From positions 19,450 to 83,449 of the forward strand of contig NZ_FNJQ01000009.1 of the NCBI RefSeq assembly GCF_900104055.1: a DNA stretch of 64,000 nucleotides, given 5' to 3'. Both the position numbers and the translations under genes were made by a program. The notes beneath the pieces were generated by a model. That model was not told where the DNA came from, made no database searches, and saw only the letters and a list, made by a program, of their open reading frames with translations. This document shows positions 55,231 to 63,593 of this stretch, one piece after another. Numbering within the stretch: position 1 is the stretch's first letter; the number at the start of each line of letters is the position of its first letter. Source of the stretch: Pseudoselenomonas ruminantium. Lineage in GTDB: Bacteria > Bacillota > Negativicutes > Selenomonadales > Selenomonadaceae.

Positions 55231-56262
55231 ATGAAGGAAATGCGTACCGAAGAGGCCGTAGGGCAGATTCTCTGCCATGATCTGACACAGATCGTGAGGG
55301 GCGTGACGAAGGATGCCCGCTTCCGCAAGGGGCATGTGATAAAGGAAGAGGATGTGCCGGTGCTGCTGTCCATGGGCAAGGACCATATTTTTGTCTGGGA
55401 GAATGATGATACCGTGCTCCATGAAAACGATGCGGCAGAAATCCTGCGGCAACTTTGCCAGAATGAATATATGGCCGCTTCGGAACCCAAGGAAGGCAAG
55501 ATTGAATTGACCGCTGAAGTGGATGGGATATTCCAGGTGGACGAGGACCGCTTTGACGAGGTCAACGAGCTCGACGATGTGACCATCGCCACCCTGCCGC
55601 AGAATATGCCGGTCAAGGCCGGGCAGAAACTGGCCGGGATGCGGGTGATTCCCTTGGTCATCAAGAAGGATAAGATGGAGCAGGTGAAGCAGGTTGCTGG
55701 AAATCGGCCGCTCTTGCGCCTGCGCCCCTATAGGCATGATCTGAAAGTCGGCGTGGTCACTACGGGCACGGAGGTTTTCTTAGGACGCATCGAAGATACC
55801 TTTACGCCGGTGATTGAGAGCAAGCTCAGGGCCTTTGGCCTGACCATCAATGAGCACCGCCTGTCCGATGATGTGGCGGAGCATACCCAGAAGCATATTG
55901 AAGAATTGGTAGATTTGGGCATGGATATGGTCATCTGCACGGGCGGCATGAGTGTCGATCCCGATGACCGCACGCCGGCCGCTATCCGCGATGCCGGGGC
56001 AGAAATCATCACCTATGGGGCACCGACGCTGCCGGGGGCGATGTTCCTGTTGGGCTATATCCGCAAAGATGGCCGGGAAATTCCTGTTATGGGCCTGCCG
56101 GGCTGCGTGATGTATGCGGGCCGCACGATTTTTGATCTTGTCCTCCCGCGGGTGATCACGGGGGAAAAACTGACACGCAAGGAAATCCGCCATTTCGGTA
56201 TCGGCGGCCTCTGCATGAACTGCAAGGTCTGCCACTATCCTGTCTGCGGGTTCCAGCATTAA
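55231..56262 (+). CDS. MoeA/MoaB-domain molybdopterin-binding protein with Cys-rich tail
   Basis: 343 residues. The central MoCF-binding domain carries VGVVTTGTEVFLG, ICTGGMSVDPDDRTPAAI and GLPGCVMYAGRTIFD. The end GGLCMNCKVCHYPVCGFQH has four cysteines, perhaps a metal or sulfur site. ATG at 55231 follows GGGAG; the frame also runs back to 55192 through the terminator. It lies 13 bases upstream of moeA. It may act in metal insertion or as an accessory MoeA. Confidence 0.85.
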   Translation: MKEMRTEEAVGQILCHDLTQIVRGVTKDARFRKGHVIKEEDVPVLLSMGKDHIFVWENDDTVLHENDAAEILRQLCQNEYMAASEPKEGKIELTAEVDGIFQVDEDRFDEVNELDDVTIATLPQNMPVKAGQKLAGMRVIPLVIKKDKMEQVKQVAGNRPLLRLRPYRHDLKVGVVTTGTEVFLGRIEDTFTPVIESKLRAFGLTINEHRLSDDVAEHTQKHIEELVDLGMDMVICTGGMSVDPDDRTPAAIRDAGAEIITYGAPTLPGAMFLLGYIRKDGREIPVMGLPGCVMYAGRTIFDLVLPRVITGEKLTRKEIRHFGIGGLCMNCKVCHYPVCGFQH

Positions 56263-56275
56263 AGGGGGAAGAAAA

Positions 56276-57487
56276 ATGCAGGATTTATCATTGGAAAAAG
56301 CCGTAGAACTGTTGAAGGAACATTGTCATCGCGTGACAGCGGTGGAGGAAGTGCCCCTGCTTTCTGCTTTGGGCAGGATCCTGGCTGAGGATTATGTGGC
56401 GGCTTTTGACAATCCTCCCTTTGACCGTTCCCCGTTGGATGGCTATACCTTCGTGGCCGGGAGCACGGCAGGACATAGCGCGGAAAATCCCGCAACGTTC
56501 AAGATCATCGGCGAGGAATGTGCCGGGGATTTCTTTGACCAGGCCGTGCCGGCAGGTTCTGCCCTGCGTATCATGACCGGCGGGGCGATTCCGAAGGGGT
56601 GTAACTGTGTCGTGCGACAGGAGGATGTAACGGCAGAGGGGGATAAACTCACCGTACCGTTCAGCATCGAGCCGTATACGAATTACTGCTATGCCGGGGA
56701 GGATATCAAGCAGGGCACGAAGCTGGCCAAGAAGGGCACGAAGCTTACGGCGGCGCATATCGGCGTACTGGCCAGCCAGGGCTTTGCCACGGTCAAGGTT
56801 CTGGGGAGTGTGCGTGTAGCCATCGCCAGCACCGGCGATGAACTCCTGCAGCCCGGTCAGCCGCTGGCGCCCGGCAAGATCTATAACAGCAATCTGTATC
56901 TTTTGGCCAGCCGTTTGCAGGAATTGGGCTTCAATCCGGAAATCGTGGGCATCCTGCCCGATGACGTGGATGAGGCGGCCAAGGTTATCGCCGGTTACAA
57001 GGACCGCGTCGATGTGTTCCTGACCACGGGCGGCGTGTCTGTCGGCAAGAAGGATATCATGCATGGCGTCGTGGAGCAGGTGGGAACTCGCCTGTTCTGG
57101 CGTGTGTCCATGAAACCGGGAGGCCCGGCGCTGGCCTATACGATGGGCGAAACATTGGGCATTGCCTTGTCGGGCAATCCCTTTGCGGCCTATGCGACCT
57201 TTGAATTGATTGCCGTGCCAATCCTTTCCCAGATCAGCGGTAACGAGAAGATTCTGCCGGAACGCATGCAGGCGGTATTGACCGATGCCTTCCCTAAGGA
57301 AAGCCGCGGGCGGCGCTTTATTCGCGGCTATTACGAAAATGGCAAGGTGCGTCTGCCTGAGCAGCATGCTTCGGGAAGCCTCTTTTCCGTGGTGGGCTGT
57401 AATGCCTTTGTGGACATTCCTGCCGGCACAGGGAAACTGGCTAAGGAGACAGAAGTGGATATTGTCCGCTTGTACAGAGTGAAATAA
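56276..57487 (+). CDS. moeA: MoeA, molybdopterin molybdenumtransferase
   Basis: Inserts molybdenum (or tungsten) into adenylylated molybdopterin. Signatures: PPFDRSPLDGYTF, IMTGGAIPKGCNCVV, IASTGDELLQPGQPL, TTGGVSVGKKD and LSGNPFAAYATFE. 403 residues, the standard four-domain length. Ribosome site AAAGGGGGAAG. Confidence 0.95.
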   Translation: MQDLSLEKAVELLKEHCHRVTAVEEVPLLSALGRILAEDYVAAFDNPPFDRSPLDGYTFVAGSTAGHSAENPATFKIIGEECAGDFFDQAVPAGSALRIMTGGAIPKGCNCVVRQEDVTAEGDKLTVPFSIEPYTNYCYAGEDIKQGTKLAKKGTKLTAAHIGVLASQGFATVKVLGSVRVAIASTGDELLQPGQPLAPGKIYNSNLYLLASRLQELGFNPEIVGILPDDVDEAAKVIAGYKDRVDVFLTTGGVSVGKKDIMHGVVEQVGTRLFWRVSMKPGGPALAYTMGETLGIALSGNPFAAYATFELIAVPILSQISGNEKILPERMQAVLTDAFPKESRGRRFIRGYYENGKVRLPEQHASGSLFSVVGCNAFVDIPAGTGKLAKETEVDIVRLYRVK

Positions 57488-57500
57488 AGGGCTGGATTTT

Positions 57501-58490
57501 ATGCAAGACCAATATGAACGGAAAATCGAATACGTGCGCATATCCCTTACCGACCGCTGCAATCTGCGCTGCCGTTACTGTATGCCGGAGGCAGGTGTGG
57601 CCAAGCTGCGCCATGAAGATATCCTGACCTTTGCGGAAATCCTGCGCGTGGTGAAAGGCCTGGCCGCATTGGGCGTAAAAAAAGTGCGCCTGACCGGTGG
57701 CGAACCTTTGGTCAGGCGGGGAATCGTGGAGTTGATTCGTCAAGTCCGGCAGGTTCCCGGCATTGAACAGGTGGTACTGACCACCAACGGCGTGCTGCTG
57801 GCGGAGATGGGGGAAGAGCTGGCCGCGGCCGGGCTTACGGGGCTCAATATCAGCCTCGATACCTTGGATGCGGCTAGATTTGCCGAGATTACCCGCCGTC
57901 CGTTGTTTGCGAAAGTGCAGGCCGGGATGGAAACAGTCCTGTCGCTGGGACTTACGAATATCAAGTTCAACTGTGTGCCGATTTACGAGGTCAACGATGG
58001 CGAGATTCCGGCTTTGGCGGCGCTGGCGAGGGATTATCCTGTCAAGGTGCGCTTTATCGAACTCATGCCCATTGGCTGTGCCTATGAAGTGGGCTATGAA
58101 GGCGTGCCGATGGATGAAGTGCGGGCAAGGCTGACCGAAGCCTATGGTTCGCTTCATCCTGTGGGACGGAAAATGGACCGGCTGCAGGGCCCGGCCGAGT
58201 ATTACCGGATTCCTGGCTTTCGGGGACAGGTGGGCTTTATCGACGCCATGGAGCATAAGTTCTGCGCGACCTGCAACCGGGTGCGGCTGACGGCTGAGGG
58301 CTTTTTGAAGCTTTGCCTGAATCAGAAGAACGGTTTGGATTTGCGCGGGCTGCTCAGGAACGGCATCAGCGATGAGAATTTGCGGCTGGCTCTGCGGCAG
58401 GCTATCTACCGCAAGCCTGCAGAGCATTTATTTACGGATAGAGAGAATACCGCGCGGGACAGCCGCGCCATGTATCAGGTGGGAGGCTAA
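57501..58490 (+). CDS. moaA: MoaA, GTP 3',8-cyclase
   Basis: Radical SAM enzyme for the first step of molybdopterin synthesis. The N-terminal cluster is C20-x3-C24-x2-C27 (LTDRCNLRCRYCMPEAG), with VRLTGGEPLVRRG and the second cluster CATCNRVRLTAEGFLKLC. 329 residues. The conventional C-terminal GG is present (QVGG). Its partner MoaC is not in this window. Confidence 0.97.
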   Translation: MQDQYERKIEYVRISLTDRCNLRCRYCMPEAGVAKLRHEDILTFAEILRVVKGLAALGVKKVRLTGGEPLVRRGIVELIRQVRQVPGIEQVVLTTNGVLLAEMGEELAAAGLTGLNISLDTLDAARFAEITRRPLFAKVQAGMETVLSLGLTNIKFNCVPIYEVNDGEIPALAALARDYPVKVRFIELMPIGCAYEVGYEGVPMDEVRARLTEAYGSLHPVGRKMDRLQGPAEYYRIPGFRGQVGFIDAMEHKFCATCNRVRLTAEGFLKLCLNQKNGLDLRGLLRNGISDENLRLALRQAIYRKPAEHLFTDRENTARDSRAMYQVGG

Positions 58491-58493
58491 TTG

Positions 58494-59438
58494 ATGGGCA
58501 AGATTCATGCACTGTGCACCAGCGAGAAGAAAGGCACGCTCAAGACACAGGTGGATAAAGTGATGTTTGAAACGGAATGGGGCATCAAGGGGGATGCACA
58601 TGCGGGCAAATGGCACCGGCAGGTGAGCTTCCTCGGCTTGCAGGAAATCGAGGATTTCCGCAAATTGGGCGTGAAGGTCGAGTTCGGTGCCTTTGGTGAA
58701 AATATCGTGGCCGAGGGCTTCCGCTTCAAGGAACTGCCTGTGGGTACACGTCTGCGGGCGGGCGAGGTCTGGTTTGAAATCACCCAGATTGGCAAGGAAT
58801 GTCATAAGGGCTGCGCCATCCGCGAGCAGGTCGGCGACTGCATTATGCCGCGGGAAGGAATATTCGGCCGGGTGCTGCATGGCGGTGAGGTCAAAGTCGG
58901 CGACGAACTGGAACTCGTACAGCCTGGGGAGAGGCTGCCGCTTGAAGCGGCCATCATCACGGCCAGCGACAAGGGCAGCCGCGGTGAACGCGTAGACGAA
59001 AGCGGTGCAAAGGTGGCCGAAATCCTTACGGAAAATGGCTATACGGTGGTGGAAAAAGTAATCCTGCCGGATGAACAGCCGCAACTCGAAGCCAAGATGC
59101 GGGAACTGGCAGCAAGGGGCATTGCCCTGATTGCCACCACGGGGGGCACGGGCTTTTCGCCGCGGGATATCACCCCTGAGGCAACGCTCGCCGTCAGCGA
59201 ACGTCTGGCCCCAGGCATTCCCGAAGCCATGCGCGCCTTGTCGCTAAAGATCACCGACCGTGCCATGCTGAGCCGCGCACAGGCCGGCATCTGCCGCCGC
59301 AGCCTGATCGTGAACCTGCCCGGCAGCAAGAAAGCCGTGGAGGAATGCTTAGGCTTCATCCTGCCGCCACTCAAGCACGGTATCGATATCCTGCGCGGCG
59401 AAGATAGTGAATGCGGGCGGCATGAACATCACAAATAA
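58494..59438 (+). CDS. MOSC domain fused to MogA/MoaB-type molybdopterin adenylyltransferase
   Basis: 314 residues. Residues 1-145 form a MOSC domain (GIKGDAHAGKWHRQVSFL, FGAFGENIVAEGF, GKECHKGCAI with a conserved cysteine region). Residues 150-305 form a MogA/MoaB domain (AAIITASDKGSRGERVDESG, TTGGTGFSPRDITPEAT, LPGSKKAVEECL). It couples adenylylation of molybdopterin with a sulfur-handling domain. ATG at 58494 follows GGGAGG and lies four bases after the moaA stop. Confidence 0.93.
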   Translation: MGKIHALCTSEKKGTLKTQVDKVMFETEWGIKGDAHAGKWHRQVSFLGLQEIEDFRKLGVKVEFGAFGENIVAEGFRFKELPVGTRLRAGEVWFEITQIGKECHKGCAIREQVGDCIMPREGIFGRVLHGGEVKVGDELELVQPGERLPLEAAIITASDKGSRGERVDESGAKVAEILTENGYTVVEKVILPDEQPQLEAKMRELAARGIALIATTGGTGFSPRDITPEATLAVSERLAPGIPEAMRALSLKITDRAMLSRAQAGICRRSLIVNLPGSKKAVEECLGFILPPLKHGIDILRGEDSECGRHEHHK

Positions 59439-59451
59439 GAAAGTATAGCAA

Positions 59452-59493
59452 AAAATTCCCTGCAACCATTGAAGAGGCTGCAGGGAATTTTTA
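59452..59493. terminator. Bidirectional terminator
   Basis: AAAAATTCCCTGCA (59452-59465) / TGCAGGGAATTTTT (59480-59493), shared by the convergent moa operon and flgE. Confidence 0.93.
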
Positions 59494-59495
59494 TA

Positions 59496-61061
59496 TTACC
59501 GTTTCATATTGATCATGGTTTCAAGCATCTCATCACTGGTGGTGATGATCTTGGAGTTAGATTGGAAACCGCGCTGGGTGATGATCATATCGGAGAATTC
59601 ATTGGCGATATCGACGTTGGACATTTCGAGGGCAGACGGGGTGATAGAGCAGCCGATATCAGTGGCGGTTTTCACATTGGCTGTACCAGAGTTATTGGAG
59701 GCCTGATACAAGCTGCTGCCGGTTTTTGTCAGACCGGAAATATTGGAGAATTGAGCTACGGCCACCTGTGCTTCGGATTGGCGAACACCATTGGTATATA
59801 CGCCGGTAATCACGCCGGAACTGTCAATGGAAACACTCTTGAGCGTACCGGCAGCGTTGCCATTTGCAGTTGCATTGATCGTATTGATATCAGCATATGA
59901 TGTTACATTACTGTAATCAAGGGTTATATCTTGAGGTCTGGTGGAACCGTTTGGAGCATGAACTGTAGCTGTTAATTTGATTGTGGCTGCACTGCTGGCA
60001 GTGATATCATCAGGTTCATAGCTCATGTCAGCCTGAGCTATTGCACTATCGCTATCATAGGTCAATGCATCTGTCGGTGTGAAGTTTGTAGCGGTGCGTA
60101 ATACGCCGTTTTCATCAAAAGCCAATGTGTGCGTGCCAAGGCTATAATTAGTAGTAGAGCCGTCTGTCTCCTTAACAGCAGCTGTAGACCCCAGAGAAAC
60201 CGCCCAGGCAGTACCTGTTTTGTTGTCCTGAGTATTACCATTTTCATCTGTATAAGACATTGCTCCTACAGCAGCTTTTTCAAGCAAGACAGTCGCTGTA
60301 TGTACCGTCCCCAAACTATCATAGTAATTGAATGTGGTAGATACAGGTAAGGAACGTCCTATTGTATATACGCCGGAGGTGTATGTTGTTTTTGTACCAT
60401 CACTGAATGTTACGGTAACCGGCTGAGAGGTAGATGCTTCAACGTAGTAGCCGTCATGAGTACCCGAAGTTCTGGTATAGGTGGTAGTACCATTGGTGAA
60501 CGAGTATTCCGTGATAATCGGCGGATTTGCTTTTAGGTTATAGCTGTAAATAGATTGTTCTGTGGCTTTTGCTTCCATTGGTTTACCGTTTTGAATGACG
60601 ATATCCGTTACAGCACCCGTGGTGGACAATGTGCCATTTGTTCCCATCCATCCCTGTACTTTCATACCATTGCCGGGCATAACGTAGTTGCCGCTTTCAT
60701 CAAATTCAAAAGCACCATTGCGGGTGTAATAAGTTTCGTTGCCGTTCTTCACTACAAACAGGCCGTTGCCAGACAGGCACAAGTCTGTATTCTTGCCTGT
60801 AGCCTGCACAGCACCATCAGTGAATAATGTATCAATCGTGGACACGCCTACGCCAAGGCCAATTTGTTTCGGATTGGTACCACCCAGATTCCCTGCCGGA
60901 GCGCTGGCGCTGGACTGTGTCTGGCTCAGGGTATCGGCAAAAGTGACACGACCGGACTTGAACCCCGTAGTATTTACATTGGCAATATTGTTACCTACAA
61001 CATCCATACGAGTTTGATGACCTTTTACACCAGAAACTCCCGAATACAGCGAACGCATCAT
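59496..61061 (-). CDS. flgE: FlgE-type flagellar hook protein
   Basis: 521 residues. The N-terminal rod/hook helix is RSLYSGVSGVKGHQTRMDVV with GNNIANVNTTGFK. A Ser/Thr-rich central region forms the variable outer domains. The C-terminus is the conserved flagellar helix MIITQRGFQSNSKIITTSDE, then MLETMINMKR. Exported by the flagellar type III system, it forms the hook. It stands alone, without flgD or other flagellar genes. Ribosome site AAGGAGAAGTG; two adjacent ATG codons. Confidence 0.93.
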   Translation of the reverse strand: MMRSLYSGVSGVKGHQTRMDVVGNNIANVNTTGFKSGRVTFADTLSQTQSSASAPAGNLGGTNPKQIGLGVGVSTIDTLFTDGAVQATGKNTDLCLSGNGLFVVKNGNETYYTRNGAFEFDESGNYVMPGNGMKVQGWMGTNGTLSTTGAVTDIVIQNGKPMEAKATEQSIYSYNLKANPPIITEYSFTNGTTTYTRTSGTHDGYYVEASTSQPVTVTFSDGTKTTYTSGVYTIGRSLPVSTTFNYYDSLGTVHTATVLLEKAAVGAMSYTDENGNTQDNKTGTAWAVSLGSTAAVKETDGSTTNYSLGTHTLAFDENGVLRTATNFTPTDALTYDSDSAIAQADMSYEPDDITASSAATIKLTATVHAPNGSTRPQDITLDYSNVTSYADINTINATANGNAAGTLKSVSIDSSGVITGVYTNGVRQSEAQVAVAQFSNISGLTKTGSSLYQASNNSGTANVKTATDIGCSITPSALEMSNVDIANEFSDMIITQRGFQSNSKIITTSDEMLETMINMKR

Positions 61062-61315
61062 GATAGATCACTTCTCCTTTATCCCATACATTGTTACAAC
61101 TAGGCGACGTTCCTTGTCGAATGCCGTGCTGCGAATCCTTGCATGACGGCGTTATAGTTTTTTCCTATGGAAAGAAAGTTTTTAGAAACCTATACTTTTT
61201 TGAAAAGCTTTTTCCTTCCTAATCTACAATGTTTATCGGAGCAAACGGCGATTTCCTTAAGTGAAAATTTTATTTTCACAAAAGTTTATCTTTTAAGAAA
61301 AATTAAGTTGACGAC
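61062..61315. other. Spacer between flgE and the M48 protease gene
   Basis: Upstream region of flgE, AT-rich. It contains a TATAAC-like box near 61154 (minus strand) and a small palindrome GTGAAAATTTTATTTTCAC at about 61261-61279. No gene seen, and no clear sigma-28 or sigma-54 promoter. Confidence 0.4.
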
Positions 61316-61354
61316 AAAAAAGCGCAAGGCCAATCATAACAGCCTTACGCTTTG
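61316..61354 (-). terminator. Terminator of the M48 protease gene
   Basis: On the minus strand AAAGCGTAAGGC and GCCTTGCGCTTT pair and are followed by a U-run. Confidence 0.88.
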
Positions 61355-61370
61355 TGTTTATGTGTGATAT

Positions 61371-62486
61371 TTATTTGATGGAATTCAACCGGTCAGCCAA
61401 CGTTCTGGCCGATTCATCGCCTGCCGCACAGGTCAGGATCGGCTGTGCACCCAGCATGACCGTGTTGCCATTGACCGTAGCGCCGGCTTTGTTATGCCCA
61501 TTATGATAGGCTGCGGCCAGATTGCCCATGACGAAGTAGGAACGTTCGCGGGAGCTCATACCGCCAGCGGCAGCTGGTTTGACGAACTTCTTGCCATTGA
61601 CCATAACTACGCCATCCTTATTGGTGACGTGCTTGCCGCTGTATGCGGTGAGTTTCTTGACATAGTTGTCACGACGGGCTGCATTGTTGGGATGGTCGGA
61701 CGGATTAAACCACATGTCTGCGCCTTTTTGGGCATTGTTGCCGGATTTATCAAGCATCCGCTGCCAAACGGCGGCACCTGCACCAATATTATAATTGGTA
61801 TGCGTGATATATTCCCAAGCCAGATCGTCTGCTTCCCATTCGCGGTCTTTCGTCGAATGGGCCTTGCTGATTTTCAATCCCATACCGGCAATTGTGTTGG
61901 TAAGCTGCGTGCCGCCCAATGACGCCGAGGCAATGGAGGCAATAAGCTGTTTATCTGCCGCCTTGAGCACGCCTTTTGCAGCATGCGCTTTCTGACCATG
62001 TCCCATCTCGTGTCCCACGACGAAAGCCAGTTCATCATCAGCGGCTACAAATTCAAACGCACCACGGTTGACGCTCATTACATGTCCCATTCCACAGAAA
62101 GCATTGAATGACCGGTCCGGATTCAGAAAATACTTATACGGCTGCTTGTCAATGGACGGATCCACACTGCGTACAGCTGCCGTAAGTGTCTGCATCATAT
62201 TTGCCAGACGCCGGTTCATAGCCGGGTCGTGATCGACACCGACCTGCTGCTTGTAATTGGCCAGCATATAATAACTGCCTTCAGATGTAAGGTTCAGGGT
62301 ATCTACCTGTTTTTTGAGCTGGTCACGGGCCGCCTTATACTGAATCCCTACCTGCGCCAGACCGCCTATGTCGCCAAGTGAAATTGCTTCCGCAGTCTGC
62401 GGCTGCACAACAGCCGTTCCCGAAAGCAACGCTAACGATAATCCCATTACTGCTAAAGATCTCTGTAAATTTCTTTTTCCCTTCAA
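61371..62486 (-). CDS. Exported M48-family metalloprotease
   Basis: 371 residues. Signal peptide (LAVMGLSLALLSGTAVV, cleavage near AEA). Zinc motif H159-E-M-G-H163 in FVVGHEMGHGQKAHA and third ligand in REWEADDLAWEY. It resembles periplasmic Oma1/BepA/YggG-type proteases for envelope quality control. TTG start at 62486 sits eight bases after GAGGAGG. Promoter on the minus strand: TTGACA (62548-62553), 17 bases, TACTAT (62525-62530). It lies between the two inverted flgE sequences. Confidence 0.92.
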   Translation of the reverse strand: MKGKRNLQRSLAVMGLSLALLSGTAVVQPQTAEAISLGDIGGLAQVGIQYKAARDQLKKQVDTLNLTSEGSYYMLANYKQQVGVDHDPAMNRRLANMMQTLTAAVRSVDPSIDKQPYKYFLNPDRSFNAFCGMGHVMSVNRGAFEFVAADDELAFVVGHEMGHGQKAHAAKGVLKAADKQLIASIASASLGGTQLTNTIAGMGLKISKAHSTKDREWEADDLAWEYITHTNYNIGAGAAVWQRMLDKSGNNAQKGADMWFNPSDHPNNAARRDNYVKKLTAYSGKHVTNKDGVVMVNGKKFVKPAAAGGMSSRERSYFVMGNLAAAYHNGHNKAGATVNGNTVMLGAQPILTCAAGDESARTLADRLNSIK

Positions 62487-62763
62487 GATAATATCCTCCT
62501 CAAAAAGATTTTTATTCCTTTATTATAGTATAACTCCGCTATATGGTTGTCAATGTGTAGACTTATTCTCATTTGCCAAAAGACATGATAATCACTGGTT
62601 CAGATGTTTTTTACATTTCATATAGAACGTAGACAATGGCATCCGACAAGCCTGCGCAGCTTGTGCAAGGCTGCACGAGCCGCTATGCCAAAGCATGCAC
62701 TGTTGGTAAAAATTATCTGGTACCTGCTTTTGAGGACGCCCAAAGCGCACGCCCTTCTTTCTG

Positions 62764-63240
62764 GCCGCAGCGATACCAAATGACCTTGACCATGAGTGAT
62801 GGTAGCACGGTTACGCAGACGTCCGGTACATATACGGTTGGTTATAGCTTGCCTATTACTACAATGGTAACGGTTTATGATACCTTGGGAAATACGCATA
62901 GCCTGCCGATATATTTTACCCGCACAGAGGTTTTGAGCAGCGATAGCACAACGGTCAACGGCAATACCTGGACAATATCGCTGGATACTTTATGTAACCG
63001 TGACATGACTGCAAGTACTGATTCGACTATAACCTGCAGTATTGCCAACGCATCCGACACGGCATTGGCTAGTACGCTTGTGTTTTCGTCTGGCTCAATA
63101 GATAAATCCAATACCAATCTGTACATTTCTGCCGTATCTGGTGGAACGTCTACACCCCCCAGCGCGGGTTCCAGTCTAATTCCAAGATCATCACTACCAG
63201 CGATGAAATGCTTGAAACGATGATCAATATGAAGAGATAA
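62764..63240 (+). pseudogene. Broken FlgE-like hook gene fragment, inverted relative to flgE
   Basis: The region translates to a FlgE outer-domain segment (MTLTMSDGSTVTQTSGTYTV, VYDTLGNTHSLPIYF), clearly related to MSDG/FSDG and YYDSLGT parts of flgE at 59496-61061. The last 75 or so bases, in a different frame, encode RGFQSNSKIITTSDEMLETM and INMKR, the exact FlgE C-terminus. So it lost its N-terminus and suffered a frameshift or deletion near 63160. Upstream 62636-62763 is open in frame but unrelated to FlgE. Confidence 0.82.
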
Positions 63241-63247
63241 TACGTTA

Positions 63248-63275
63248 ACGCCCTGCGGTCTTGGACTTGCAGGGT
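63248..63275 (+). terminator. Terminator after the flgE fragment
   Basis: ACGCCCTGC pairs (one wobble) with GCAGGGTGT, followed by TTTGTTTT. It marks the true 3-prime end of the former gene. Confidence 0.8.
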
Positions 63276-63290
63276 GTTTTGTTTTACAGC

Positions 63291-63320
63291 TTGACTGTTT
63301 CTGATTAGGGGTGATATAAT
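63291..63320 (+). promoter_or_regulatory. Promoter of the antitoxin RNA
   Basis: TTGACT (63291-63296), 18 bases, TATAAT (63315-63320). Confidence 0.8.
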
Positions 63321-63327
63321 GACCATA

Positions 63328-63422
63328 CGGAGTTTAGCAATAGGACTCCTGAAGGGATACGGAATTACATTTCCTTTTACAGAAGGTACAAAAAAACCCA
63401 GCACCGCAAATGCTGGGTTTTT
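63328..63422 (+). ncRNA. Antisense antitoxin RNA of the Fst-type locus
   Basis: A transcript of about 95 bases from the promoter above to a bidirectional terminator (AAAACCCAGCA at 63393-63403 / TGCTGGGTTTT at 63411-63421). It converges on the toxin gene. It carries CCTTTTACAGAAGGTA (63373-63388), a near copy of CCTTTAGCAGAAGGCA (63540-63555), the complement of the toxin leader and ribosome site. This is the direct-repeat plan of the par/Fst systems. Confidence 0.7.
63391..63422. terminator. Bidirectional terminator shared by toxin mRNA and antitoxin RNA
   Basis: AAAACCCAGCA-N7-TGCTGGGTTTT with A run before and T run after. Confidence 0.9.
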
Positions 63423-63439
63423 CTGTGTCTGTTTCCTCT

Positions 63440-63529
63440 TTAGTGGTTCAGCCAGTAGTTAAACAGTGCTACTAGGACGCCCACAGTAAAAGGGCATAAC
63501 AGGTGCAATAGTATTTCCTTCCGGGACAC
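63440..63529 (-). CDS. Fst-family type I toxin (29 residues)
   Basis: GTG start directly after a very strong site AAAGGAGGTGAGG. The peptide has one membrane helix with the Fst signature P-x-x-VG-x-x-V-x-LF-x-x-WL (LCPFTVGVLVALFNYWLNH). Such peptides damage the membrane when their antisense RNA is lost. Extended -10 TGATATACT (box 63561-63566) gives a leader of about 25 bases. The longer open frame upstream has no coding character. Confidence 0.8.
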   Translation of the reverse strand: MSRKEILLHLLCPFTVGVLVALFNYWLNH

Positions 63530-63593
63530 TTCCTCACCTCCTTTAGCAGAAGGCATGAACAGTATATCACATTTTATCCAAAACGCCGTAAAA

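Noticed and set aside
62636..62763. Start of the hook-fragment frame as a genuine N-terminus
   Set aside because: The first 45 or so residues are unrelated to FlgE and there is no ribosome site; open frame by chance upstream of the fragment.
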